From assembly GCF_037975245.1 (NCBI RefSeq), contig NC_092572.1:34313489-34377488 (forward strand): 64,000 nt of DNA, given 5' to 3'. Position numbers and translations under genes: made by a program. The notes beneath the pieces were generated by a model. That model made no database searches, had not been told where the DNA came from, and worked only from the letters and a program-made list of their open reading frames with translations. Shown here one piece after another: positions 1-13,800 of this stretch. This DNA comes from Apostichopus japonicus. Its lineage: Eukaryota; Echinodermata; Holothuroidea; Aspidochirotida; Stichopodidae. Position 1 is the stretch's first letter. Every line of letters starts with the position of its first letter.

Positions 1-3000
1 TGGTGTATGTAAGATGTCTTGACTGGTGTATATAAGATGTCATGACTGGTGTATGTAAGATGTCATGACTGGTGTATATAAGATGTCATGACTGGTGTAT
101 GTAATATGTCATGACTGGTGTATGTAAGATGCCAGGACTGGTGCACATAAGATGTCATGACTGGTGTATATAAGATGTCAGGACTGGTGTATGTAAGATG
201 TCATGACTGGTGTATGTAAGATGTCTTGACTGGTGTATGTAAGATGTCATGACTGGTGTATATAAGATGTCATGACTGGTGTATGTAAGATGTCATGACT
301 GGTGTATATAAGATGTCATGACTGGTGTATGTAAGATGTCATGACTGGTGTATGTAAGATGTCATGACTGGTGTATGTAAGATGTCATGACTGGTGTATG
401 TAAGATGTCAGGACTGGTGTATGTAAGATGTCATTACTGGTGTATGTAATATGTCATGACTGGTGTATGTAATATGTCATGACTGGTGTATGTAATATGG
501 CATGACTGGTGTATGTAAGATGTCATGACTGGTGTATGTAATATGTCAGGACTGGTGTATGTAAGATGTCATGACTGGTGTATGTAAGATGTCATGACTG
601 GTGTATGTAAGATGTCATTACTGGTGTATGTAATATGTCATGACTGGTGTATGTAAGATGTCATGACTGGTGTATGTAATATGTCATGACTGGTGTATGT
701 AATATGTCATGACTGGTGTATGTAAGATGTCATGACTGGTGTATGTAAGATGTCTTGACTGGTGCATATACGATGGCATGACTGGTGTATATAAGATGTC
801 ATTACTGGTGTATATAAGATGTCAGGACTGGTGTATGTAACATATCAGGACTGGCGTATGTAAGATGTCATTACTGGTGCAGATAAGATGTCATGACTGG
901 TGTATGTAAGATGTCATGACTGGTGTATGTAATATGTCATGACTGGTGTATGTAATATGTCATTACTGGTGTATGTAAGATGTCTTGACTGGTGCACATA
1001 AGATGTCATGACTGGTGTATATAAGATGTCAGGACTGGTGTATGTAAGATGTCATGACTGGTATATGTAAGATGTCAGGACTGGTGTATATAAGATGTCA
1101 TGACTGGTGTATGTAATATGTCATGACTGGTGTATGTAACATGTCTTGACTGGTGTATATAAGATGTCATGACTGGTGTATGTAAGATGTCATGACTGGT
1201 GTATGTAAGATGTCAGGACTGGTGTATGTAAGATGTCATGACTGGTGTATGTAAGATGTCATGACTGGTGTATGTAAGATGTCATTACTGGTGTATGTAA
1301 TATGTCATGACTGGTGTATGTAAGATGTCATGACTGGTGTATGTAATATGTCATGACTGGTGTATGTAAGATGTCATGACTGGTGTATGTAATATGTCAT
1401 GACTGGTGTATGTAAGATGTCATGACTGGTGTATGTAAGATGTCTTGACTGGTGCATATACGATGGCATGACTGGTGTATATAAGATGTCATTACTGGTG
1501 TATATAAGATGTCAGGACTGGTGTATGTAACATATCAGGACTGGCGTATGTAAGATGTCATTACTGGTGCAGATAAGATGTCATGACTGGTGTATGTAAG
1601 ATGTCATGACTGGTGTATGTAATATGTCATGACTGGTGTATGTAATATGTCATTACTGGTGTATGTAAGATGTCTTGACTGGTGCACATAAGATGTCATG
1701 ACTGGTGTATATAAGATGTCAGGACTGGTGTATGTAAGATGTCATGACTGGTATATGTAAGATGTCAGGACTGGTGTATATAAGATGTCATGACTGGTGT
1801 ATGTAATATGTCATGACTGGTGTATGTAACATGTCTTGACTGGTGTATATAAGATGTCATGACTGGTGTATGTAAGATGTCATGACTGGTGTATATAAGA
1901 TGTCTTGACTGGTGTATGTAATATGTCATGACTGGTGTATGTAAGATGTCAGGACTGGTGCACATAAGATGTCATGACTGGTGTATATAAGATGTCAGGA
2001 CTGGTGTATGTAAGACTTCATGACTGGTGTATGTAAGATGTCTTGACTGGTGTATGTAAGATGTCATGACTGGTGTATATAAGATGTCATGACTGGTGTA
2101 TGTAAGATGTCATGACTGGTGTATATAAGATGTCATGACTGGTGTATGTAATATGTCATGACTGGTGTATGTAAGATGTCTTGACTGGTGTATATAAGAT
2201 GGCATGACTGGTGTATGTAAGATGTCATGACTGGTGTATGTAATATGTCAGGACTGGTGTATGTAAGATGTCATGACTGGTGTATGTAAGATGTCAGGAC
2301 TGTTGTATGTAACATATCAGGACTGGCGTATGTAAGATGTCATTACTGGTGCAGATAAGATGTCATGACTGGTGTATGTAAGATGTCATGACTGGTGTAT
2401 GTAATATGTCATGACTGGTGTATGTAATATGTCATTACTGGTGTATGTAAGATGTCTTGACTGGTGCACATAAGATGTCATGACTGGTGTATATAAGATG
2501 TCAGGACTGGTGTATGTAAGATGTCATGACTGGTGTATGTAAGATGTCATGACTGGTGTATGTAAGATGTCTTGACTGGTGTATGTAAGATGTCATGACT
2601 GGTGTTTATAAGATGTCATGACTGGTGTATGTAATATGTCATGACTGGTGTATGTAATATGTCATGACTGGTGTATGTAAGATGTCTTGACTGGTGTATA
2701 TAAGATGGCATGACTGGTGTATATAAGATGTCAGGACTGGTGTATGTAAGATGTCATGACTGGTGTATGTAAGATGTCATGACTGGTGTATGTAAGATGT
2801 CATTACTGGTGTATGTAAGATGTCTTGACTGATGCATATAAGATGCCATGACTGGTGTATATAAGATGTCATGACTGGTGTATGTAAGATGTCATTACTG
2901 GTGTATGTAAGATGTCTTGACTGGTGCATATAAGATGCCATGACTGATGCATATAAGATGTCATGACTGGTGTATATAAGATGTTATGACTGGTGTATGT

Positions 3001-4551
3001 AATATGTCATGACTGGTGTATGTAATATGTCATGACTGGTGTATGTAAGACTTCATGACTGGTGTATGTAATATGTCATGACTGGTGTATGTAATATGTC
3101 TTGCCTGGTGCATATAAGATGTCATGACTGGTGCATATAAGATGGCATGACTGGTGTATATAAGATGTCATGACTGGTGTATGTAATATGTCATGACTGG
3201 TGTATGTAATATGTCATGACTGGTGTATGTAAGATGTCTTGATTGGTTAATATAAGATGTCATGACTGGTGTATGTAAGACTTCATGACTGGTGTATGTA
3301 ATATGTCATGACTGGTGTATGTAAGATGTCTTGACTGTTGCATATAAGATGTCTTGACTGGTGCATATAAGATGGCATGACTGGTGCATATAAGATGTCA
3401 TGACTGGTGTATATAAGATGTCATGACTGGTGTATGTAATATGTCATGACTGGTGTATGTAATATGTCATGACTGGTGTATGTAAGATGTCTTGATTGGT
3501 GCATATAAGATGTCATGACTGGTGTATATAATATGTCATGACTGGTGTATGTAATATGTCATGACTGGTGTATGTAATATGTCATGACTGGTGTATATAA
3601 GATGTCATTACTGGTGTTTGTAATATGTCATGACTGGTGTATGTAAGATGTCATGACTGGTGTATGTAAGATGTCATGACTGGTGTATGTAAGATGTCTT
3701 GACTGGTGTATATAAGATGGCATGACTGGTGTATGTAAGATGTCATGACTGGTGTATGTAAGATGTCATGACTGGTGTATGTAAGATGTCATGACTGGTG
3801 TATATAAGATGTCATGACTGGTGTATGTAAGATGTCAGGACTGGTGTATGTAAGATGTCATGACTGGTGTATGTAAGATGTCATGACTGGTGTATGTAAG
3901 ATGTCATGACTGGTGTATGTAAGATGTCATGACTGGTGTATGTAAGATGTCATGACTGGTGTATGTAAGATGTCATGACTGGTGTATGTAAGATGTCATG
4001 ACTGGTGTATGTAATATGTCATGACTGGTGTATGTAAGATGTCATGACTTGTGTATGTAAGATGTCATGACTGGTGTATGTAAGATGTCATGACTGGTGT
4101 ATGTAAGATGTCATGACTGGTGTATGTAAGATGTCTTGACTGGTGTATGTAAGATGTCATGACTGGTGTATATAAGATGTCATGACTGGTGTATGTAATA
4201 TGTCATGACTGGTGTATGTAAGATGTCATGACTGGTGTATGTAAGATGTCTTGACTGGTGTATGTAAGATGTCATGACTGGTGTATATAAGATGTCAGGA
4301 CTGGTGTATGTAAGATGTCAGGACTTTTGCATATAAGATGTCAGGACTGGTGTATGTAATATGTCATGACTGGTGTATGTAAGATGTCATGACTGGTGTA
4401 TGTAAGATGTCATGACTGGTGTATGTAAGATGTCATGACTGGTGTATGTAAGATGTCATGACTGGTGTATGTAAGATGTCATGACTGGTGTATGTAAGAC
4501 TGCATGACTGGTGTATGTAAGACTGCATGACTGGTGTATGTAAGATGTCAG
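1..4551. repeat. 23-bp minisatellite, about 198 copies
   Basis: The stretch is made almost entirely of a 23-bp unit close to TGGTGTATGTAAGATGTCAT plus GAC. Variants include GTATATAAG, GTAATATG, TCTTGAC, TCAGGAC and GCACATAAG. It begins before the window. Copies keep the 23-bp register, and blocks of variants recur at multiples of 23 (see finding on the 690-bp repeat). Each unit contains GTATGT and GTAAGA, which match 5' splice-donor consensus. The array runs directly into the first recognisable exon of the kinase-like gene, so it most likely lies in the preceding intron. ORFs in it are repeat artefacts. Confidence 0.97.
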
Positions 4552-4833
4552 GACGGGTGTATGTCGGGATTCTCGACTGGAAAGTGGAATATGCCCATAA
4601 ACATTACATTTCTATTGATTATTCTTACGCTCCGGTAGAGTCTACAGAGCAAGAGGAATGTGACAACAAGGTGCAGACAAAGAATGAAAGCTGCAACTCA
4701 TTTGAACGTCAGGTGCAACAGTTTGGGATAAATCTACAGTCCTTCAGGTCTGCTGACGCTCTCAATGAATTTTGGGAGGCTTCTCTGTATGACGGGACCC
4801 TTAAGGATAAGTTTGTCGTTAGAAGTCTCAGTG
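4552..4833 (+). CDS. Pseudokinase exon A: juxtamembrane and N-lobe start
   Basis: The open frame extends from 4521 to the donor at 4834 (GTAAGT) and ends in phase 1. It encodes an acidic, Tyr-containing juxtamembrane stretch (ISIDYSYAPVES) and then the beta1-beta3 region. The segment SADALNEFWEASL sits where a kinase has its GxGxxG loop and has no glycine. FVVRSLS fits the VAVK strand with Arg (codon 4821-4823) for the ATP-binding Lys. The acceptor is uncertain: TCAG at 4548-4551 lies in the last minisatellite units and has no pyrimidine tract. Another AG near 4582 is possible, and the reading could continue up to the stop at 4518. Confidence 0.75.
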
Positions 4834-7800
4834 GTAAGTGATCTTGGCTGTTAATATTGACTATTGGACGGAGTGTTATTATCGGTGATAACTGATAGGG
4901 TATATAGGTCGACTTAGAGGTTCACTGCGTTGATATGTCTCATATTCTGTTTTTACCTATGGACTATTCATAAGTAATGTTTGTAGAAACATATTTGATT
5001 CATATAGACAGTGATTAGGGGTAAGCAGTGTCCATTATACGTTTCAGGTTCGTGACTATCCCTCCCTTTGTATTTTCAATAGACAACTTAAAACATTTCT
5101 GTTTGATTCCTAGTCTTTTGTTTCCCCTTGGTTTCCTTTGTCTCTTTCCTACTTTGAAAAGCGCTTTGAAACGCTGTATTAAAGCGCTATAAAATGTAAT
5201 CAATTATTATTATTATTATTATGATACGTGATAGGCTGGTTGAATGGATTGCACGGTGTCATCAGTGTTATTATATACGTGGTAGGCTAATTGTATTGAT
5301 AGCACGGTGTCATTAGTATTATACGTAATGGGCTTATTGTATGGGTAGCACGGTGTCATTAGTATTATACGTGATTAGCTAATTATATGGATAGCACGGT
5401 GTAATCAGTGTTATACGTGATAGGCTAATTGTATGGATAACACGGTGTCATCAGTGTTATACGTGATAGGCTAATTGTATGGATAACACGGTGTAATCAG
5501 TGTTATACGTGGTAGGCTAATTGTATGGATAACACGGTGTCATCAGTGTTATACGTGATAGGCTAATTATATGGATAGCACGGTGTAATCAGTGTTATAC
5601 GTGATAGGCTAATTATATGGATAACACGGTGTAATCAGTGTTATACGTGATAGGCTAATTATATGGATAACACGGTGTAATCAGTGTTATACGTGGTAGG
5701 CTAACTGTATGGATAACACGGTGTCATCAGTGTTATACGTGATAGGCTAATTGTATGGATAACACGGTGTCATTAGTATTATACGTGATAGGCTAATTAT
5801 ATGGATAGCACGGTGTCATCAGTGTTACTATATACGTGGTAGGCTAATTGTATTGATAGCACGGTGTCATTAGTATTATACGTGATTAGCTAATTATATG
5901 GATAGCACGGTGTAATCAGTGTTATACGTGGTAGGCTAATTGTATGGATAACACGGTGTCATCAGTGTTATACGTGATAGGCTAATTGTATGGATAACAC
6001 GGTGTCATCAGTTTTCATTATCTTGTTTCATGATGTGGTGATGCCGACAGTGCTCGAGTATCGTTCCTGCAGTTTCTAGTTTGTATTTGTATGGCTCCTT
6101 TACTTAACATTAAAAATATATTACTTTGCAGCATTAAAGTTAATATGCATGTTGCCTGCAAATCCGGATTAACCGAAATTTACCGTGTAACAACAAAATG
6201 AATTTCACATGTAAGAAATGTATCACTTTTCATCAACCCGCTTTTTACAACTTTTAACATGTTATATAAAGTGGTCATTTGATTGACTGCGACTACTACA
6301 AATCGCGTCGGACAACCAAATCCACTGTTTATGGTTGTCCGACGAATGACTAACTTGGCATGGTAATGGTTCACCACGTCGAACCATTCCCTAAAAACAA
6401 GAGCGTGTCGGTACCCCCCCCCCCCCCCGGCCAGTCTACGTTTACAAGAAAGCAGGTAAAAAACACACATTTACAGACAAAACAAGATTTTGACACTTTT
6501 CGCATTTCACATTTTGTTTACATACAAAGAAACCAGAAAGAAAAAACCCGACAAAACAGCAAAAAAATCCCATCACGCGGAATAATAAACTTGTGCGCTA
6601 AGTAAGACACTGGTGGTTATGACTATTTGCTGTTATATGAGCTCATGTCCTTTCAATATGAAACATATGCAGCTTTGCTTTGAGAAAGTAATTTGATGTC
6701 TTCCTCTTTATGTAGCGTGCAATACATACCCTCTGCAGTTCTCACCTGCACCGAGATACCCGGTTAGGCACACTATCACATTGCACCTTGTGACGTATGA
6801 AAACTCTCTTACTTCTACTGACTCGTCTTAAAAACAACATGAACATGAAAGTATAATCGAAACAAGGAACAAAGAGAAATGTATCATATTTAACTATCCA
6901 TCATAACACGGTCATGGGCAGTGGTACCTTACAAATTACAAAAATGTTAAGCTTACACAATCTAACGCGCGAGGATGTATACCTCCCGGAACACTCGTCA
7001 ACGGCTGGGCTAGATATGGTGGTTAGGCTGGCTAGGCTGGCTATTGTGGCTAGGCTGGCTAGGCTGGCTATGGTGGCTAGGCTGGCTATGGTGGCTAGGC
7101 TGGCTAGGTTGGCTAGGCTGGCTAGGCTAGCTATGGTGGCTAGGCTGGCTATGGTGTAAATGGTTGCTAGGCTGGATATGGTGGCTAGGCTAGCTATGGT
7201 GGCTAGGCTGGCTATGGTGTCTATGGTGGCTATGGTGTCTATGGTGGCTACTGCGTAGTTGGCTGGTTCGTTTATAGTGTTGTAGTCGAGTACTTGTATC
7301 CGAGTACTAAGTACTTCCGATTACTTTTGTGTCCGAGTACCAAGTATACCACTGTCCGAGTCCGAGTATTTTATGATCCTAGTTTGCAAGTACCACTGTG
7401 CGAGTCCGAGTATTGTATGATCCTAGTTTGCAAGTACCACTATCCGAGTCCGAGTATTGTATGATCCTAGTTTGCAAGTACCACTGTCCGAGTCCGAGTA
7501 TTTTATGATCCTAGTTTGCAAGTACCACTGTCCGAGTCCGAGTATTTTATGATCCTAGTTTGCAAGTACCACTGTCCGAGTCCGAGTATTTTATGATCCT
7601 AGTTTGCAAGTACCACTATCCGAGTCCGAGTATTTTATGATCCTAGTTTGCAAGTACCACTGTCCGAGTCCGAGTACTTGGGGTTCCGAATATCGACTAC
7701 GAGAACTTTATCATCCGAGTACTTTTCGAGTATTTTTCGATTAGTTTCCAGTAGACATACTGTTTAATAAAACTGCAAGCATTGTATGCGTTTATTTCAA

Positions 7801-10800
7801 CACATATAAACTGTTACAGCTTCAATTAGTATATATCTTCATTTAGGGAAACAAAGTATGAAATATTTTGGACCCCTTTTAGTCACAGCAACAAGTCATT
7901 GTGTTACAATGCACGTTGATGTGAATCTACATCACGCAACCAAATGTGTTAACAAATACCCTACTGAAGACGATTGGAATATGCAGATATGATCATAGGA
8001 TGAATGTACAGTATGAGATAAATCGATGATAAATATATTGTAAAGCATATGTTGATAACTCATTTATGATACTTTAAAGTATAGTACACCTTACAAAATT
8101 TCTTTTAATTAAGCTGTGGTGTATTATATTAAACGACTAATTTTGTATATAAATAATGCATTTTGTACATACCTCCTCCCTCTTTCGAGGGTATACTTTT
8201 GAAACCTCCCTTAAAAATCTCCCGAAGTTAATGTTGTACAACAGTAAATATGACATAATCCTTCATACATTTTGTCTATCAACATGTGTCAATAGAGAAA
8301 CATAACACAATACCAGTCAGGGCTGAAAATACTGCAGGGGCGATGAACGATTTGCCCCCAGAGTACCCAAAATTTACCCCAAAACACTTTAGGTGGGCAA
8401 TTGTTTTGAGCATAAAATAGGCTTCATGTTGCAGTACAACCTTGGCAAAGGGCCAATTAAACCCCTTTTAGAAGTACATCTAATGTAGCCTATATTTAGG
8501 CTAACATAAATAATGAAAATGAATAGACCCGTGTAATGCAAAAGAGCCCATGTGAACTTGCTCACGAGGGCGGTTTTCTGTGGAAAATAACCCCTCTGAG
8601 CAAACTATTAATTCCAGTAATTTAATATGTGATATTGTGAATATAAGAGGAAGTAATGTTTACGTAGCCTGCTGAAGCTTTAACAAATGTTAGCACAGTA
8701 AGATATTCATTACATATGTTAATCACTGAAAGAAGTTAAAAAATTAATAGTTTTGAAAAGAATTATTTTAAAACTGCCAAGGCAAAGAGTATGCTACTGA
8801 CTGACTGACAGAAAGTGAAATTAGGGAGTTGTTATGGATTTCCCTGGTGAGAGTGAGTGCAACAAACTTGTAACGTTAGTGATTGCAGTGGGTTGTTATG
8901 AATTTCCCTGGTGAGAGTGAGTGCAACAAACTTGTAACGTTAGTGATTGCAGTGTGTTGTTATGAATTTCCCTGGTGAGACTGAGTGCAACAAACTTGTA
9001 ACGTTAGTGATTGCAGTGGGTTGTTATGGATTTCCCTGGTGAGACTGAGTGCAACAAACTTGTAACGTTAGTGATTGCAGTGTGTTGTTATGAATTTCCC
9101 TGGTGAGAGTGAGTGCAACAAACTTGTAACGTTAGTGATTGCAGTGGGTTGTTATGAATTTCCCTGGTGAGACTGAGTGCAACAAACTTGTAACGTTAGT
9201 GATTGCAGTGTGTTGTTATGGATTTCCCTGGTGAGAGTGAGTGCAACAAACTTGTAACGTTAGTGATTGCAGTGTGTTGTTATGAATTTCCCTGGTGAGA
9301 GTGAGTGCAACAAACTTGTAACGTTAGTGATTGCAGTGGGTTGTTATGAATTTCCCTGGTGAGAGTGAGTGCAATAAACTTGTAACGTTAGTGATTGCAG
9401 TGGGTTGTTATGAATTTCCCTGGTGAGAGTGAGTGCAATAAACTTGTAACGTTAGTGATTGCAGTGATTTGTTATGAATTTCCCTGGTGAGACTGAGTGC
9501 AATAAACTTGTAACGTTAGTGATTGCAGTGTGTTGTTATGAATTTCCCTGGTGAGAGTGAGTGCAACAAACTTGTAACGTTAGTGATTGCAGTGATTTGT
9601 TATGAATTTCCCTGGTGAGACTGAGTGCAATAAACTTGTAACGTTAGTGATTGCAGTGTGTTGTTATGAATTTCCCTGGTGAGAGTGAGTGCAACAAACT
9701 TGTAACGTTAGTGATTGCAGTGGGTTGTTATGGATTTCCCTGGTGAGAGTGAGTCCAACAAACTTGTAACGTTAGTGATTGCAGTGGGTTGTTATGAATT
9801 TCCCTGGTGAGAGTGAGTGCAACAAACTTGTAACGTTAGTGATTGCAGTGGGTTGTTATGGATTTCTCTGGTGAGAGTGAGTGCAACAAACTTGTAACGT
9901 TAGTGATTGCAGTGGGTTGTTATGAATTTCCCTGGTGAGAGTGAGTGCAACAAACTTGTAACGTTAGTGATTGCAGTGGGTTGTTATGAATTTCCCTGGT
10001 GAGAGTGAGTGCAATAAACTTGTAACGTTAGTGATTGCAGTGTGTTGTTATGGATTTCCCTGGTGAGACTGAGTGCAACAAACTTGTAACGTTAGTGATT
10101 GCAGTGGGTTGTTATGAATTTCCCTGGTGAGAGTGAGTGCAACAAACTTGTAACGTTAGTGATTGCAGTGGGTTGTTATGAATTTCCCTGGTGAGAGTGA
10201 GTGCAATAAACTTGTAACGTTAGTGATTGCAGTGTGTTGTTATGAATTTCCCTGGTGAGAGTGAGTGCAACAAACTTGTAACGTTAGTGATTGCAGTGGG
10301 TTGTTATGAATTTCCCTGGTGAGAGTGAGTGCAACAAACTTGTAACGTTAGTGATTGCAGTGGGTTGTTATGGATTTCCCTGGTGAGAGTGAGTGCAACA
10401 AACTTGTAACGTTAGTGATTGCAGTGTGTTGTTATGAATTTCCCTGGTGAGAGTGAGTGCAACAAACTTGTAACGTTAGTGATTGCAGTGGGATGTTATG
10501 AATTTCCCTGGTGAGAGTGAGTGCAACAAACTTGTAACGTTAGTGATTGCAGTGTGTTGTTATGAATTTCCCTGGTGAGAGTGAGTGCAATAAACTTGTA
10601 ACGTTAGTGATTGCAGTGGGTTGTTATGAATTTCCCTGGTGAGACTGAGTGCAACAAACTTGTAACGTTAGTGATTGCAGTGTGTTGTTATGGATTTCCC
10701 TGGTGAGACTGAGTGCAACAAACTTGTAACGTTAGTGATTGCAGTGTGTTGTTATGGATTTCCCTGGTGAGAGTGAGTGCAACAAACTTGTAACGTTAGT

Positions 10801-13800
10801 GATTGCAGTGTGTTGTTATGGATTTCCCTGGTGAGACTGAGTGCAACAAACTTGTAACGTTAGTGATTGCAGTGATTTGTTATGAATTTCCCTGGTGAGA
10901 GTGAGTGCAATAAACTTGTAACGTTAGTGATTGCAGTGATTTGTTATGGATTTCCCTGGTGAGACTGAGTGCAATAAACTTGTAACGTTAGTGATTGCAG
11001 TGGGTTGTTATGAATTTCCCTGGTGAGACTGAGTGCAACAAACTTGTAACGTTAGTGATTGCAGTGTGTTGTTATGAATTTCCCTGGTGAGACTGAGTGC
11101 AACAAACTTGTAACGTCAGTGATTGCAGTGGGTTGTTATGAATTTCCCTGGTGAGACTGAGTGCAACAAACTTGTAACGTTAGTGAATGCAGTGGGTTGT
11201 TATGCATTTCCCTGGTGAGAGTGAGTGCAACAAACTTGTAACGTTAGTGATTGCAGTGTGTTGTTATGAATTTCCCTGGTGAGAGTGAGTGCAACAAACT
11301 TGTAACGTTAGTGATTGCAGTGGGATGTTATGAATTTCCCTGGTGAGAGTGAGTACAACAAACTTGTAACGTTAGTGATTGCAGTGTGTTGTTATGAATT
11401 TCCCTGGTGAGAGTGAGTGCAACAAACTTGTAACGTTAGTGATTGCAGTGGGTTGTTATGAATTTCCCTGGTGAGAGTGAGTGCAACAAACTTGTAACGT
11501 TAGTGATTGCAGTGTGTTGTTATGAATTTCCCTGGTGAGAGTGAGTGCAACAAACTTGTAACGTTAGTGATTGCAGTGTGTTGTTATGAATTTCCCTGGT
11601 GAGAGTGAGTGCAACAAACTTGTAACGTTAGTGATTGCAGTGTGTTGTTATGAATTTCCCTGGTGAGACTGAGTGCAACAAACTTGTAACGTTAGTGATT
11701 GCAGTGTGTTTCCACCCTCCAGTTTGCATCTCCGTGATTAATTCTGGGCATTTACAGGCAATGAGCCAATGTCGCAATAACAGATACAGCAATAATGTGT
11801 TGAACGTGGAAACACTCGTACACTGCATAATGTTGCGTGTTATGAAATTGATAAATTAAGTTATTTATTGCCGAAAGGGAGAGAAAAATTTAGAGAAATG
11901 TTGCATATATTCGGTATTTTTCAGGAGTAATTTTTTGAAAGGACTCGTAAAGTACTTGTATATTCGAGTACTCTTCATTCCGAGCACCGAGTACCTTTGT
12001 ACAAGTAATTCGACTGTCGAGTATCGATGATCGAGTACGAGTCATGTCGTACGAGTACTTCAAAAGTCAGTACTCGAGTACCGAGTATCACTCAAATATA
12101 CCCGAGCATTGAGTACTACAACACTGTCGGTTTCCATAAGCTGGAGCGTTGGCTACCGCGAAGTTGGCGAGTTTCGCTTTCCCTGGAAGGTGCCTCGAAA
12201 TTGGATGAAAGTAGGCGGTAAGTTAAATGGAAAATAAAAGTCCTTTCACAGCAGAAGTGTCTGAATCCAGTGAAAGTAATTTAATCGGTTGAAAAGGAAA
12301 GTATGTAAAATAAAGAAACTGAAACCCTCTCAGAAACTTCCCGAAAATAGTCTGAGGAGGAAGACAGATACATGACGGCAGGAATGATAAGGTCAGGACA
12401 GCGTCATTAAACACAGTGCGAACGACCATAAGGCTCTGTATACAGATTCAGGTGATATCGTTAGCGCGGCCATGGGCGGCGATCATGAGGGGACGGGCAC
12501 GGGGGGCATGTCCCCCAATATGTTAGGTGGGGGATATAGAATCTAATATCCCCCCAATATTTGGTGGCATAGCTTTTTGTTGTGGCTATGAATAGAAAAT
12601 AATGCGTGAGATTATTTATCCCAATCATATTTGGCAACACATGCTGCATGAGGTAAATGACTCTTCGTGGTCGTTTCTGTGACATGTGACCGTATAGCAT
12701 GTTGTCACTCATGGTCATGCCTGTACATCTCTGGTGTATGAGTATAAGTACGTACAATCATATATATGATCCACATCGATATGGGTTCACTGGGTTTCCA
12801 TTTGGCCTGTTTCCTACAAGATTTTTAACCGCAGGCGCGTAGACAAGGGGATGGGGCGAAGGGAGATACCGCCCCTTCGAGCATATTTTTTTTTAAATTT
12901 CTTTTATGATACTGAAGTTTTATAGTAGCCGTTATAAGAGGTTTTAATATTTGTACATCAATAAATGAACTGTGTCTGAATTTTCGAAGATTCCCTGACC
13001 AACATTCTTCATCATACTTCCCACTACTCGTGTTATTTTGACCGGTCTGTGAGGGGTTGTAGGTTTTTTTCTATATTGGTTGTCCATAGATAAAATGTTC
13101 GCAACATTATGGGTATGTTCTAAAGTAAATTTATTATTAAAATTCTGAACAAATAATGGGCTTTAAACCTTGAAAAGTGTGGCTGACGGGTATTGTCGGC
13201 CGTTACGTAGAATTACATACAAAAGCAATGATCCACAGGAGATGCGATGAGGTCGAACACGATGTGTGACTGGTGACAATCTTGAAAAAAGGTTATGGAT
13301 GGAAAAAAAAATATTGGGAAAAACTTTATTTTCGGGCAAAAGTGTACATCTGGTTGGTCATTTTCAAGCCCGAGAACTGCCTTTTCCGGTGATCTGGGGG
13401 GTGGGAGGGGGGGGGGCTATCAAAGCCAGAAATTTACTTGTACGCTGCGTGCCAAACAATGATGGCGCTCCGCTTAGATAGTAATTCGCACCCCTCGGAT
13501 TAGAAAATCCTGGTTACGCGCCTGTAAACACCCAATATTTGAAACAAATCGCCGCCCCCCTGAGCGCTGCCGTTACCGCATATTGCGTAATATGGCTTTT
13601 GTTCTGATGCCGATTCACAGATGCAAAAACAACGGGTGGGCCAGATGCGTGATGCCCTTGCGCATTATGTATTTTTAAGTAAACATACTTTCAAACTTGT
13701 GATAGCCCATGAACTTTTGAACAATTAGCATAAGTATAAAGCTTACATCAAGACGGTGTGACAGTCATGCAGTAATGGATATCATCCAGCGAGTCTCGGC

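Larger units (their letters stand above)
7275..12126. mobile_element. Putative 4.85-kb DNA transposon with GAGTAC-rich ends
   Basis: The left end reads (T)AGTGTTGTAGT followed by many GAGTACTTG/CCGAGTAC motifs. The right end is the reverse complement (GAGTACTACAACACT), again next to dense GAGTAC motifs (11,945-12,120). Inverted ends with subterminal repeats suggest a cut-and-paste element. The flanking 8-mers GTTCGTTT and GTCGGTTT match at only 6 of 8 positions, so the duplication is not secure. No transposase was found. The interior is mostly the 64-bp array. Confidence 0.55.

Noticed and set aside
1-4551. CRISPR-like array
   Set aside because: The repeats are contiguous with no unique spacers, and the context is eukaryotic. 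It is a minisatellite.
6914-7159. 81-residue ORF with Ala-Arg-Leu repeats
   Set aside because: It is a translated GGCTAGGCT short tandem repeat.
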